Shown here piece by piece: positions 8,874 through 18,009 of a DNA stretch of 64,000 nucleotides. The stretch is taken from the NCBI RefSeq assembly GCF_000341735.1, contig NZ_KB455575.1, positions 1,332,619 through 1,396,618 on the forward strand, read 5' to 3'. Below the pieces are notes generated by a model. The model was not told the origin of the DNA. It saw only the letters and a program-made list of their open reading frames with translations, and ran no database searches. This DNA comes from Methylotuvimicrobium buryatense 5G (lineage in GTDB: Bacteria; Pseudomonadota; Gammaproteobacteria; Methylococcales; Methylomonadaceae). The first letter of the stretch is position 1, and each line of letters begins with the position of its first letter. Made by a program: the position numbers and the translations under genes.

Positions 8874-10961
8874 CTATTTCCTCCCATCCCGTAATTCATT
8901 AAACAGCATGATGTAAAGCTTCGTGCTAATTATCTCGTTTTTACTCAACTTGGCCAGCGTCTCCATTTGCTGGGCGTCGAGCGTTTTTTGCCCGCTAATC
9001 GAATTGAAATCCGTCAACAATTCGTAATTCGACTCAATCATCTTATCGAGGTTTTGCTTTGTATTCGCAGCCAAGGCTTTGTATAGATCGATAGTTCGAC
9101 ACAATGCATCGGCGTCGTCGAAAATCTCGCCTAGACTGGTATTTTGTAAACCCTCCAACCTCCCGACCACCGTTTCGAGCATTTGATATTGAGTCCGGTA
9201 ATAAATATAAAGCTCTTGAGGCTGCAAATTCTGCGACGACAAAAATAACAATCTTCGCACGCCATTGATCAGATGCTCTATTCCGTCCACCGGAAACTTC
9301 TCGTCCAATTTATTTAACTGAGAATGCCCTTTTTCGATACGGGCCATTTGAATATCCAGCAAATTGAGAATTTTTTTATAAACTTTCTCATTAATGTCAC
9401 CGCGATGATAGATTTCTTTCAATTCGCTCTTTTCCATGCCCAACACAAAAATACGCAGTAACTTCTCAGTCAATTCCGCAGCATTCGGAAACTTGCCTTT
9501 ATATTCGCTCAAAGCCTTGTCATGTAACCGCTGATAACTGTCGCGCATCGTCCGGTATTGTTCCTCGCTGATTTTTCTATCTTGAAACAAACGTTCCAGA
9601 GAGCTCAAGACTTCATCATATATCAATGCCTTACCTTTGTAATAACTGACTTCTTCATAATCCGTCAAAGCGTCGATACCGAGCGCGTGCATCACTTTAC
9701 CGATCGTGGTCGCCTTGACCAACAAGGTAAAATAAATACAACCGATCGTGATTGCGGTAACGAAATCCTTAACCGAAAAGTCATAAGTCCAACCCGGCAA
9801 GGTCGCATCGTCAGGAATCAATAAGACCATGATGACCGCTAACGACCCTCTTAAACTACCCCAGGACAACAAATGCATCCAGGAAACGGGAATCGGCTCT
9901 TCCTTCCGAGTCAGATTCAACAAACCCAGCAACGGATAAATCGACAACGCGCGCCCCAGCATCACGACAACAATCGCCAGTAATATAGGCAGAATAGCAA
10001 CATGCAAATCGATCGATTGTTTGACGAACAATAAACCCATTAATATGAAAACCAGAGAATTCGTTACGAACCCGAAATAACTCCAAAACTTTTCCATGTA
10101 TTCTTCGACGCCGTGCGACATTTTGAATCGGCCGAAATTACCGATCACCATCGACGCGACCAAGGTTGCGATAATCGATGAGAAGCGAAGCTGCTGACCG
10201 AATAACACAATATGCTCGGAGATCACCTCGGTCAAAATGAACGTAAAATGCGCAACCAGCAACGTCAGCGTAATTTCTAAATGCTCATGACCTTTGACCC
10301 ATTCGATCAGTTTCGCGAATACAAAACCCATTAACAAGCCGAACAAAATTCCGCCGAACAGCATGATAAAAAAATTCAAAAAACCGTTCGCAATCGAAGT
10401 CGATCCGGCAAAACCATGCAGTAAAATTTCAAGAAAAACCAAAAAAATAGCGAACGCGGTACCGTCGTTAAACAAGCTTTCGCCTTCGAAAATCAACGTG
10501 AGCCTTTTCGGCGCTCCGTAATCTTTGAATAAAGACAATACGGCGACCGGATCGGTCGAAGATATGATCGCGCCGAATAACAAGGTCACGATAATCGGCA
10601 CTTCAAAGCCAATCCATCTGAACACATAAAAACCGGCGATACCGATAAAAAAAGTCGACACCAACATGCCCGGTATCGCCAGCAAACTGATCGCCCGGAT
10701 ATTGTTAATCATGTCGCCGATTTTGATGTTATAAGCCGATTCGAAAATCAAAATCGGTAAAAATACGAAAAACAACAACTCGGGCGTCAGCTCGAAACTA
10801 TTGATAAACGCGAAGGCTTCGACCCGCGACAAGGGCACCAATAACGAACCGACGATCACCAACAGCACGGTATAAGGGATGCGGGCCTTTTGCGCCGCCA
10901 TGTATACACCCAACGAAATTAGCATCAAGCTAAACAACGCTAAAAATACTTCAAGATTCAT
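8874..10961 (-). CDS. Na+/H+ (cation/proton) antiporter, CPA1 family
   Basis: 695 aa. The N-terminal ~430 residues form about 12 membrane helices with CPA1 landmarks: FLPILIFESAYNI, FGAIISSTDPVAVLSLFKD (the conserved Asp pair region) and EGESLFNDGTAFAIF, which carries the ND ion-binding residues. The last ~260 residues are hydrophilic and helical, comparable to the regulatory cytoplasmic tail of NhaP/NHE-type exchangers. It would exchange Na+ or K+ for H+ across the inner membrane. It is divergent from the membrane protein at 11315. The stop codon abuts a heptamer repeat. Confidence 0.9.
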   Translation of the reverse strand: MNLEVFLALFSLMLISLGVYMAAQKARIPYTVLLVIVGSLLVPLSRVEAFAFINSFELTPELLFFVFLPILIFESAYNIKIGDMINNIRAISLLAIPGMLVSTFFIGIAGFYVFRWIGFEVPIIVTLLFGAIISSTDPVAVLSLFKDYGAPKRLTLIFEGESLFNDGTAFAIFLVFLEILLHGFAGSTSIANGFLNFFIMLFGGILFGLLMGFVFAKLIEWVKGHEHLEITLTLLVAHFTFILTEVISEHIVLFGQQLRFSSIIATLVASMVIGNFGRFKMSHGVEEYMEKFWSYFGFVTNSLVFILMGLLFVKQSIDLHVAILPILLAIVVVMLGRALSIYPLLGLLNLTRKEEPIPVSWMHLLSWGSLRGSLAVIMVLLIPDDATLPGWTYDFSVKDFVTAITIGCIYFTLLVKATTIGKVMHALGIDALTDYEEVSYYKGKALIYDEVLSSLERLFQDRKISEEQYRTMRDSYQRLHDKALSEYKGKFPNAAELTEKLLRIFVLGMEKSELKEIYHRGDINEKVYKKILNLLDIQMARIEKGHSQLNKLDEKFPVDGIEHLINGVRRLLFLSSQNLQPQELYIYYRTQYQMLETVVGRLEGLQNTSLGEIFDDADALCRTIDLYKALAANTKQNLDKMIESNYELLTDFNSISGQKTLDAQQMETLAKLSKNEIISTKLYIMLFNELRDGRK

Positions 10962-11314
10962 TCAGAGGCCTCGAATAGAGAAGAACGGCAAATGCCGGTG
11001 AGCAGCTTTTCACAAACGATTTCGGACCGGCCGGCCATTTTAACGCCCAATCGGCTTTTTACATATACTTCGCGCGGTCATGTTTGCGGATTTTATGACA
11101 AGGCCATTTTGTTCGACGCTTACTGGGAAGTCAGAGTTAGACTGTGCGAAAACTGACAGTCGACAATATCCGCAACTGTCGAACAAATGATCACATCAAA
11201 TTGCTCGATGGTAAAAGTCAGCTATGTTGACTATTACCGCTATCGCAGACAATGTTTTTAAAAACCCTATTTTGCCGTATATTAGCGACTACTCTAATCG
11301 TTAGGAACGCACTT
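10962..11314. other. Intergenic region between divergent genes, nothing recognised
   Basis: This region must hold the promoters of the CPA1 antiporter (minus) and the membrane protein at 11315 (plus). I see no RNA gene, dispersed element or convincing promoter hexamers. Confidence 0.5.
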
Positions 11315-11911
11315 ATGAGCCGACATAAAAACCCTTGGAATATTGACGGCATTATCCGGAATATCTATCTCAATGAAATTATTTTTCTAGGCCTAATCGG
11401 ATTGTGTTTTATCGGCGACCTGATCGGCTACTTATCCGAACGAGCGGTGCTTTTTTACTGGTTGACGATGACGCCGATTTTTTTTATTAGCTCTGTTATT
11501 AGCGAAAAAGCCGCCGCACTGCAAAGCGGAAGAGATACACCGCATTTTCTAAAATACGAAGCGATTTTTTGGCTGAGTGCTTTCATTGCGGTAATGCTAA
11601 TCATGCTACTTTGGCATGCCAGCATTATCGAAACCGAAGCAACCGGTTTGATTATTCATATCATTCTTGCTCATACCATGCTCCTAACCGGAACGCTACT
11701 CGGAATTCGCTTCTATTTAATCGGTTTTTTTCTATTTTTAACGGCAGGGTTAACGATTGCAGTGGAAGGCGAAGTCGGACGCTCGGTATTCATCGCGGTA
11801 CCCGTTATTATTTTAGGACTCTATTACGAAAAATATTTTTTGTTTCCTTCCATCCGAAACAAAATCGAACAGGCTTATCGAGGCGATGAAATTTACGAAG
11901 ATGAAGAGTAA
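11315..11911 (+). CDS. Unrecognised integral membrane protein
   Basis: 198 aa from ATG 11315, which has a TAGGAAC Shine-Dalgarno-like sequence; an upstream ATG at 11252 would add 21 residues without a clear binding site. About six hydrophobic segments (for example EIIFLGLIGLCFIGDLIGYL and VFIAVPVIILGLYY) are followed by an acidic tail GDEIYEDEE. The pattern of two central helices with WHAS between them is not one I can assign to a family. It stands alone, divergent from the CPA1 antiporter. Confidence 0.65.
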   Translation: MSRHKNPWNIDGIIRNIYLNEIIFLGLIGLCFIGDLIGYLSERAVLFYWLTMTPIFFISSVISEKAAALQSGRDTPHFLKYEAIFWLSAFIAVMLIMLLWHASIIETEATGLIIHIILAHTMLLTGTLLGIRFYLIGFFLFLTAGLTIAVEGEVGRSVFIAVPVIILGLYYEKYFLFPSIRNKIEQAYRGDEIYEDEE

Positions 11912-12041
11912 ACCCTGTTCGACTTCGGCAAATTTTATTTGTCGACCGCCATCTTAAAAGGCAGTCCTCTAATAATAGGCCAACATAAGTTCTGTTTTGC
12001 GAGAATGCCGGTAACATTCAAACTAACGCCAAGCCTCCAAC

Positions 12042-12250
12042 TATACCCATCGTAGATCAAAATTCGGTACCGGGGTGCACGTCAAAGGACGCCGTGAATA
12101 CGTCTCTGTAGGCTCTATGCCAGCTCCATGCTGGCAAAGCCTTTGCAATCGCCAAGGATGGCGTGAATGTCGATTTTGCAGGAGCAAAAATCGACCTAAC
12201 ACCCCGGCGTCCCCTTAAACAATACCGAAATTTGAAGTGTGAAAGGTATA
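12042..12250 (-). repeat. Family A dispersed element (A2)
   Basis: It is bounded by TATACCCATCGTAGATC and an inverted TTGAAGTGTGAAAGGTATA. It contains the core GACGCCGTGAATACGTC and inner arms GTCGATTTTGC/GCAAAAATCGAC with a short loop. It lies about 95 bp upstream of the transporter gene at 12346. Confidence 0.85.
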
Positions 12251-12345
12251 ACTATAAAAATTTATTAAATAGGCTCCTCGCCTGTCACACCCCATGCCTT
12301 TAACCGATTTTTTAGTCAAGCATTTAAGGGAGTCATTCGTTTTCT

Positions 12346-14007
12346 ATGAATTGGTTTATCGAGCTCATCAGCGAGGAATCGGTCCCGCACAGCCTAATCG
12401 TCATCAGTCTGGTTTCCGCGTCGGGGCTAGCCCTAGGCCGGCTCAAACTATTCAACTTTAACCTAGGAATTGCAGGCGTATTGTTTACCGGATTGGCTTT
12501 CGGCCATTTCGAGGTCACCATTTCCTCCGAAATCCTGTATTTTTTGAGAGAATTCGGCCTTATTCTGTTCGTTTATGCAATCGGACTTCAAGTCGGTCCC
12601 GGCTTTATTCATGCGTTTTATCATCACGGCATATTGTTAAACATCTTGGCCGCGACGATCGTGCTGCTTGGCGCCCTAACGGCCGTGTCGATCGGGCTGA
12701 TCGAAAATATTCCGATTGCCGCGATAGTCGGTTTATTTTCGGGCGCGACGACCAATACACCGTCCCTTGCTGCGGCTCAAGAAGTCTTAGGCGGTTTACC
12801 GATGATCGACGCCGAAACCTTAAAACTCCCCGGCATGGGCTATGCGGTCGCCTATCCGTTCGGAATTATCGGCATCATTTTATCCATGCTTCTGATCAAG
12901 CGGGTTTTCAACGTGATGATTCAGCACGAAGCCGATGTGTTCTCGCGTATTCAACGGGCCAATGCTCAAGCACCGGTCTGGAAAGATCTAACGGTCGAAA
13001 ATCCGAATCTTAATAATATCGCGATCGGCGAGATTTCATTTTTCGAAGCAATGGGCGTCGTGGTAACTCGAATACTTCATGACGGGCAAGTCCATGTTGC
13101 CTCAATTGACAGCAGACTGCATACCGGCGACTCGATTCGTCTAGTCGGCAGCCCGAAACAATTGGCAAAACTAAAAATGTTGATCGGCCCGGAGGCTATC
13201 GTCAATCTTCATGATATAAGCAGTAACCTTCACACCGGCCGTTTCGTCGTCACTAACAAAAAGGCCGTCGGACAATCGATCGCTCAACTTCGCGCTTTAT
13301 TCGGCGTCACGATATCGAGAATACATCGGCCTGATGTGGAATTTACGCCGACCGGCGCGATGCACGTCCATTTCGGCGACGAGTTGCTGGCTGTCGGCAG
13401 CAAGGAAGGCCTGGCAGGCCTCGAGGAACTGCTGGGCAATTCGCTCGAAACTTTGAATCATCCGCAAATCGTGCCGATCTTCATCGGCATCGGCCTTGGT
13501 ATCTTACTCGGCAGTTGGCCGATCTGGATTCCCGGCATGCCTTCGGCGGTCAAATTAGGCCTGGCCGGGGGACCTTTGATTATCGCGATTATATTGAGCC
13601 GCATCGGCAATTGGGGCACGATGACTTGGCATTTGCCGAAAAGCTCGAACATTATTCTCAAAGATATGGGAATCGTTTTATTTCTCGCCGCAGTGGGCCT
13701 TCATTCCGGCGACAGATTCATCGAAACGCTCATTCATGGCGACGGTTTCTATTGGATGGCCTGCGCGGCATTGATTACGCTATTGCCGTTGCTGCTCGTC
13801 GGTTTTTTTGCACGATTGTTTTTTAAGCTGAATTATCTATCGCTATGCGGCTTGTTGGCCGGCAGCATGACCGATCCGCCGGCCCTGGCTTTCGCTAACG
13901 GACTTAGCCCTTCTCCGGCTGTCTCGATCGCCTATGCAACCGTTTATCCGTTAGTCATGATTCTCAGAATCATTGCCGCACAATTGATGATCATCTTGTT
14001 AATTTAA
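12346..14007 (+). CDS. AspT/YidE/YbjL-family transporter with two RCK_C domains
   Basis: 553 aa. Two membrane blocks (roughly residues 1-190 and 375-553) flank a cytoplasmic region of about 180 residues with two TrkA-C (RCK_C) domains; the segments GEISFFEAMGVVVTRI...GDSIRLVG and HFGDELLAVGSKEGLAGLEE are typical. The membrane blocks carry the family repeat motifs: SGATTNTPSLAAAQ in the first and AGSMTDPPALAFAN in the second, both followed by AYP. Relatives include the aspartate:alanine exchanger AspT and uncharacterised YidE. The substrate here is unknown; RCK_C domains suggest gating by a small ligand or nucleotide. Confidence 0.88.
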   Translation: MNWFIELISEESVPHSLIVISLVSASGLALGRLKLFNFNLGIAGVLFTGLAFGHFEVTISSEILYFLREFGLILFVYAIGLQVGPGFIHAFYHHGILLNILAATIVLLGALTAVSIGLIENIPIAAIVGLFSGATTNTPSLAAAQEVLGGLPMIDAETLKLPGMGYAVAYPFGIIGIILSMLLIKRVFNVMIQHEADVFSRIQRANAQAPVWKDLTVENPNLNNIAIGEISFFEAMGVVVTRILHDGQVHVASIDSRLHTGDSIRLVGSPKQLAKLKMLIGPEAIVNLHDISSNLHTGRFVVTNKKAVGQSIAQLRALFGVTISRIHRPDVEFTPTGAMHVHFGDELLAVGSKEGLAGLEELLGNSLETLNHPQIVPIFIGIGLGILLGSWPIWIPGMPSAVKLGLAGGPLIIAIILSRIGNWGTMTWHLPKSSNIILKDMGIVLFLAAVGLHSGDRFIETLIHGDGFYWMACAALITLLPLLLVGFFARLFFKLNYLSLCGLLAGSMTDPPALAFANGLSPSPAVSIAYATVYPLVMILRIIAAQLMIILLI

Positions 14008-14077
14008 GAATTTGCGTGTTTCATGGGCAAATTACTTAGGAACGAGCATGAAATAACTTCGACAACTTCTGGGAGGG

Positions 14078-14183
14078 GGTTCGGTGGCTCGATTGACAGG
14101 TGTCGGCGGCAGGGAAAGCCGCCGTCAAGCCTACAGGGACGTATTCACGGCGTCCTGTCAAGCGAGTCACCGAATCGCCGCAA
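14078..14183. repeat. Family F inverted-repeat element (F1)
   Basis: An imperfect long hairpin: GGTTCGGTGGCTCGATTGAC at the left pairs with GTCAAGCGAGTCACCGAATC at the right. A GGCGGC/GCCGCC inner hairpin and the core ACGTATTCACGGCGTCCTG, shared with family A, lie between. It resembles F2 at 36199-36304. Confidence 0.75.
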
Positions 14184-14231
14184 AGCCTACTACTTGTAGC
14201 AGTTATTTTGGGCATATTCCTTACTTGAAAT

Positions 14232-14978
14232 TCAAGGCTTATTCGAATCGAGTACTTGTTCCTGCATTAAAGCGCGTATCACGACCGATGCGCAGACCCC
14301 GCCGAAAGCCGCCGGCAAATACGAGATCGTTCCGTAGGCGGATTTTTTATACTGACTACCTTCGGTCATCATCAACGATTCCTTGATCACGGCTTCTGGC
14401 GAAAACACGGTTTTAACGCCGTTTCGGATGCCCATTTTTCGCAAGCGAATCCGAATGAACTGTGCAAACGGACAATGATAGGTCTTGGAAATATCGACTA
14501 CTTTGATTTGTGTCGGATCAAGCTTGCCCCCCGCTCCCATCGAACTAACGATCTTCATTTTGCGTCGCTTGGCCGCCTGTATCAACGTAATTTTCGGCTT
14601 CAAACTATCGATTGCATCGACCACATAGTCGTATGGCGTGTTCAATATCTCGGGCGCGGTATCGGGCGTGATGAATTCATGCCTGACGTGCAGTTTCAAA
14701 TCGGGGTTGATCGCAAGCAGGCGCTCGCCCATGATATCGGCTTTCGATTGACCATGCGTCGTCGCCAACGCCGGCAATTGGCGATTACGGTTACTCGGCT
14801 CGACCACGTCGCCGTCTACGATGGTCATTTCGCCGACACCGGCACGGCATATGAATTCGGCCGCGAACGAGCCGACTCCGCCCATACCTACCACTAAAAC
14901 ATGGGCCTTCTGCAAACTCTCCAGTTTGGCAGGTCCGATTAATAATTCGGTACGGGACAGCCAGCTTAAATCAGTCAT
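14232..14978 (-). CDS. tcdA: tRNA threonylcarbamoyladenosine dehydratase (TcdA)
   Basis: 248 aa from ATG 14978 (MTDLSWLSRTELLIG); the longer open frame upstream lies over the tatD gene. ThiF/E1-like fold: nucleotide-binding GMGGVGSFAAEFICRAGVG, VDGDVVEPSNRNRQ, and VVDAIDSLKPK. TcdA uses ATP to convert t6A at tRNA position 37 into the cyclic ct6A form. Slightly shorter than E. coli TcdA (268 aa). The start overlaps the tatD stop by 8 bp (ATGACTGA), so the two are translationally coupled. Confidence 0.9.
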   Translation of the reverse strand: MTDLSWLSRTELLIGPAKLESLQKAHVLVVGMGGVGSFAAEFICRAGVGEMTIVDGDVVEPSNRNRQLPALATTHGQSKADIMGERLLAINPDLKLHVRHEFITPDTAPEILNTPYDYVVDAIDSLKPKITLIQAAKRRKMKIVSSMGAGGKLDPTQIKVVDISKTYHCPFAQFIRIRLRKMGIRNGVKTVFSPEAVIKESLMMTEGSQYKKSAYGTISYLPAAFGGVCASVVIRALMQEQVLDSNKP

Positions 14979-15633
14979 GTAAAAAAACTCGGTTAAAATT
15001 ATTTTCGAGGTGTTGTTGAAGTTCGGGCAAATCGATTTGCAAAATAGCCGCCGCAGCCCGGTATATACTATCGATAGCCAGACCGGAATCGTCGGTTTCC
15101 AAAAAAAACCGGTCTCTGGACACGGAGGGCAATACCTTAGCGGCATTACTATTAGGATGCAACAAAGCCTTACCGAACGACAGATAACACCCTCGCTCAA
15201 TCAAGCTCGCTGCGATTGAAGACTTATTGTTGAAGCCATGCACGACCCAAGGCACAGAGGGTTTTCGTGTCGATTTGATACGGAGTAATTCGTTGAAGGC
15301 GCGAACGCAATGAATCACAACCGGTTTCCCGGATTGCTCAGCGAGCTCAAGCTGCGCAATGAAGATCGATTCTTGCTCGGAAAAAGGCGCGCCGGTCAGT
15401 CTATCGAGACCGCATTCGCCGAGTGCCAGTAAATTCGTATCGGCTAATGCGGACTCTAGAGTTTGCAGGGCAGCCCTACAATTCTGCTGTTCGATAAACC
15501 ACGGATGAATTCCTAATGAATAATAACCGGTTCGCGGTTCTTGGCCGGCCCATTCCGAGGTATCGAAATTGACAATGACCCTGCCCTCGCCTTTGCCATG
15601 CCTGTGAATATCGATAAAAACACCGGGCGGCAT
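14971..15633 (-). CDS. TatD-family metal-dependent hydrolase
   Basis: 220 aa. Metallo-hydrolase landmarks: N-terminal FIDIHRHG (HxH), YSLGIHPW, LALGECGLD (metal-binding Glu), VIHCVRAFNELL, VVHGF and LETDDSG. Family members are 3'-5' exonucleases or other phosphodiesterases. It is shorter than E. coli TatD (260 aa) and the segment between HxH and GIHPW is compact, so this is a TatD-like protein rather than the canonical enzyme. It is the first gene of a pair with tcdA; cysK lies 24 bp upstream on the same strand and may be in the same transcript. Confidence 0.85.
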   Translation of the reverse strand: MPPGVFIDIHRHGKGEGRVIVNFDTSEWAGQEPRTGYYSLGIHPWFIEQQNCRAALQTLESALADTNLLALGECGLDRLTGAPFSEQESIFIAQLELAEQSGKPVVIHCVRAFNELLRIKSTRKPSVPWVVHGFNNKSSIAASLIERGCYLSFGKALLHPNSNAAKVLPSVSRDRFFLETDDSGLAIDSIYRAAAAILQIDLPELQQHLENNFNRVFLHD

Positions 15634-15657
15634 CGATAGACTGGATTCAAACGTGAT

Positions 15658-16608
15658 TTAGTGGAGGGAATCGAACAACACCGAACTCAAATAGCGTTCG
15701 CCGGAATCGGGCAGGATCACGACGATGGTTTTACCCGCAAATTCGTCTTGTTCGGCTAACCGAATCGCCGCGACCATAGCCGCGCCGCAGGATATACCGC
15801 AAAGAATGCCTTCCTCTTGCGCTAATCGTCTAGCCATCTCAACCGCCTCCATACTTTCGACTTGTTCGACCCGATCGACGACGGACAAATCGAGCGTATC
15901 CGGAATGAAACCGGCGCCGATACCTTGAATTTTGTGCGGTCCCGGTTGCAATTCCTGACCGGCTAATTTTTGCGAAATCACCGGACTTTCCTTCGGCTCG
16001 ACCGCGACGGACAAGATATTTTTGCCTTGGGTCTGTTTGATATAGCGCGACACACCGGTGATCGTTCCACCGGTACCGACACCGCTAACTAGTACATCGA
16101 CACTGCCGTCGGTATCGTTCCAAATTTCAGGACCGGTGGTTTTTTCATGAATCGCGGGATTGGCCGGATTTTTAAATTGCTGCGGCATAAAATAACGATC
16201 CGGATCGCTTTGCACGATTTCTTCGGCGCGCTGAATCGCGCCCTTCATGCCTTCGGCGCCCGGCGTCAAAAATAATTGGGCGCCGAACGCGGCCAAGACT
16301 TTACGCCGCTCGATACTCATCGTGTCGGGCATCGTCAAGGTCAATGAATAACCGCGCGCCGCGGCGACATAAGCTAGGGCAATACCGGTATTGCCGCTGG
16401 TCGGTTCGACGATTTCGATGCCGGGTTTCAAGATACCTCGTTGTTCGGCATCCCAAATCATCGCCGCGCCTATTCTGCATTTAACCGAATATGCCGGGTT
16501 CCGGCCTTCGATCTTGGCCAATACCGTAGCCTTGTCGCCGGCGATACGGTTTAGTTTCACTAATGGCGTACGGCCTATCGATAATGAATTGTCATCGAAA
16601 ATATTCAT
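15658..16608 (-). CDS. cysK: Cysteine synthase A (O-acetylserine sulfhydrylase)
   Basis: 316 aa, the usual length. PLP-binding Lys43 is in [13 protein letters not shown], the substrate loop is [11 protein letters not shown] (70-80), and the phosphate-binding loop is [19 protein letters not shown] closes the active site near the C-terminus. It makes cysteine from O-acetylserine and sulfide. The [12 protein letters not shown] context fits CysK rather than CysM. A Shine-Dalgarno GGAGGG precedes ATG 16608. Downstream tatD and tcdA follow on the same strand. Confidence 0.93.
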   Translation of the reverse strand: MNIFDDNSLSIGRTPLVKLNRIAGDKATVLAKIEGRNPAYSVKCRIGAAMIWDAEQRGILKPGIEIVEPTSGNTGIALAYVAAARGYSLTLTMPDTMSIERRKVLAAFGAQLFLTPGAEGMKGAIQRAEEIVQSDPDRYFMPQQFKNPANPAIHEKTTGPEIWNDTDGSVDVLVSGVGTGGTITGVSRYIKQTQGKNILSVAVEPKESPVISQKLAGQELQPGPHKIQGIGAGFIPDTLDLSVVDRVEQVESMEAVEMARRLAQEEGILCGISCGAAMVAAIRLAEQDEFAGKTIVVILPDSGERYLSSVLFDSLH

Positions 16609-16738
16609 ATCCCCCTCCTGTTTTTGTTAACTTGACGAGGGCCTGATGATTTCATTATTGGTCCTAACCTGGCAAGTTTTTTCTTGCCGGTCGAATTCTG
16701 ACAACTTGACATCATGCGAAAAGTTTATTGCGAACCCA

Positions 16739-17077
16739 TCACCCCGGTGGCCAGCGCATCGAACGTCCGCCGAGCAAATGCAAATGCAGATGATACACCG
16801 CTTGGCCGCCATGCTCGTTGCAGTTAATGACGGTCCGGTAACCGTCCTCGGCCAAGCCTTCCTGAGCCGCCAACTTCGATGCGGTCAGCAATAAATGACC
16901 GGCCAAGCCGGCATCGTCGAGCTCGTTCAACGTGGCGATATGAATTTTCGGAATGATCAAGATATGAACCGGCGCTTGCGGATGAATATCCCTGAACGCC
17001 AAGACTTTATCGTCTTCATAAACCGTATCCGGCTTGATCTCGCCGCTCACCATTTTGCAAAACAAACAATCTGTCAT
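16739..17077 (-). CDS. hinT: HIT-family purine nucleoside phosphoramidase (HinT-like)
   Basis: 112 aa from ATG 17077, preceded by GAGGAG; an upstream extension in the same frame overlaps recR and is rejected. The N-terminal CLFCKMVSGEI is typical. The catalytic histidine triad is in YHLHLHLLGG near the C-terminus, with NEHGGQAV upstream. HinT hydrolyses AMP-lysine and similar phosphoramidates. It begins 10 bp after recR stops and is the last gene of the dnaX-ybaB-recR-hinT cluster. Confidence 0.92.
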   Translation of the reverse strand: MTDCLFCKMVSGEIKPDTVYEDDKVLAFRDIHPQAPVHILIIPKIHIATLNELDDAGLAGHLLLTASKLAAQEGLAEDGYRTVINCNEHGGQAVYHLHLHLLGGRSMRWPPG

Positions 17078-17087
17078 CGTAAACTCC

Positions 17088-17684
17088 TCAAACTTGCCGG
17101 CGTCCGTTAAACGCGTGCGATAACGTGCCGCTGTCGATATATTCCAATTCGCCGCCCATCGGCACGCCGTGTGCGATACGCGTGGCCTTGACTTGATATT
17201 TCTTCGCCATCTCGGCAATCAGGTGCGCGGTCGCTTCGCCTTCAACGGTAGAATTGGTCGCTAAAATAATTTCGCCGACATCGCCTGCCGCCAATCTATT
17301 CTCTAGCAAATTCAATCCGATTTCTTCGGGGCCAATGCCATCGAGCGGAGAGAGGTGTCCATGCAACACAAAATAAACGCCCTTAAAAGTTGCGGCTTGC
17401 TCGACCGCCCAAACATCGGCCGGACTTTCAACGACGCAAACCATCGATGAATCGCGAGATTTATCGGCACACAACCGGCACAGCTTATCCTCGGTCAAGG
17501 TTCTGCATTGCTCGCAATAAGCGATTTTTTTGCTGGCCGATAACAACGTTTCGGCCAAGCGTATAGCGCCCCCCCTGTCTCGCTGCAACAAATAAAACGC
17601 CATTCGCTGCGCCGATTTAGGACCGACTCCAGGCAAGGCGCATAAATCCGAAATCAATTGCCCGAGCAATCCCTGCCTGATCAT
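17088..17684 (-). CDS. recR: Recombination protein RecR
   Basis: 198 aa, canonical length. The N-terminal helix-hairpin-helix is [19 protein letters not shown]. The four-cysteine zinc site is CEQC...CRLC (about residues 57-72). The Toprim domain has [12 protein letters not shown], and [11 protein letters not shown] lies nearer the C-terminus. With RecO and RecF it loads RecA at gapped DNA. It begins one base after ybaB ends, the standard dnaX-ybaB-recR arrangement. Confidence 0.96.
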   Translation of the reverse strand: MIRQGLLGQLISDLCALPGVGPKSAQRMAFYLLQRDRGGAIRLAETLLSASKKIAYCEQCRTLTEDKLCRLCADKSRDSSMVCVVESPADVWAVEQAATFKGVYFVLHGHLSPLDGIGPEEIGLNLLENRLAAGDVGEIILATNSTVEGEATAHLIAEMAKKYQVKATRIAHGVPMGGELEYIDSGTLSHAFNGRRQV

Positions 17685-17685
17685 A

Positions 17686-18009
17686 TCAGAACGGCATTTG
17701 AAAACCGGGAGGCATCGGAAAACCGGAAGTGAATGCGGACATTTTTTCTTCCTTCATTTTAGCGACTTTATGAACTGCATCATTAATCGCTGCCGCCACT
17801 AAATCTTCCAGCATATCCTTGTCGTCGCCGACCAACGAGTCATCGATGCTGATTTTTCTCACTTCCCGTTTACCGGTCATCACCACTGTTACGAGGCCGC
17901 CGCCGGATTCGCCCTGCACTTGCATCAGCGCAAGTTCTTCCTGGGCTTTTTTCAATTCTTCCTGCACTTTTTGGGCTTGTTGCATTAATGAGCCTAAGGC
18001 ATTTTTCAT
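17686..18009 (-). CDS. ybaB: YbaB/EbfC nucleoid-associated protein
   Basis: 107 aa. N-terminal coiled coil ([20 protein letters not shown]), a central beta-sheet with [19 protein letters not shown], and a C-terminal helix ending in a methionine/proline-rich tail ([12 protein letters not shown]). It binds DNA as a dimer. The ATG overlaps the dnaX stop (ATGA), giving tight translational coupling. Confidence 0.95.
   Translation of the reverse strand: MKNALGSLMQQAQKVQEELKKAQEELALMQVQGESGGGLVTVVMTGKREVRKISIDDSLVGDDKDMLEDLVAAAINDAVHKVAKMKEEKMSAFTSGFPMPPGFQMPF

Noticed and set aside
14084-14386. 100-codon plus-strand frame overlapping tcdA
   Set aside because: It runs from element F1 into the antisense of tcdA and has no coding features.
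16669-16686. Hairpin GGCAAG-TTTTTT-CTTGCC as a terminator
   Set aside because: The T-run is in the loop rather than after the stem, so it does not fit an intrinsic terminator on either strand.
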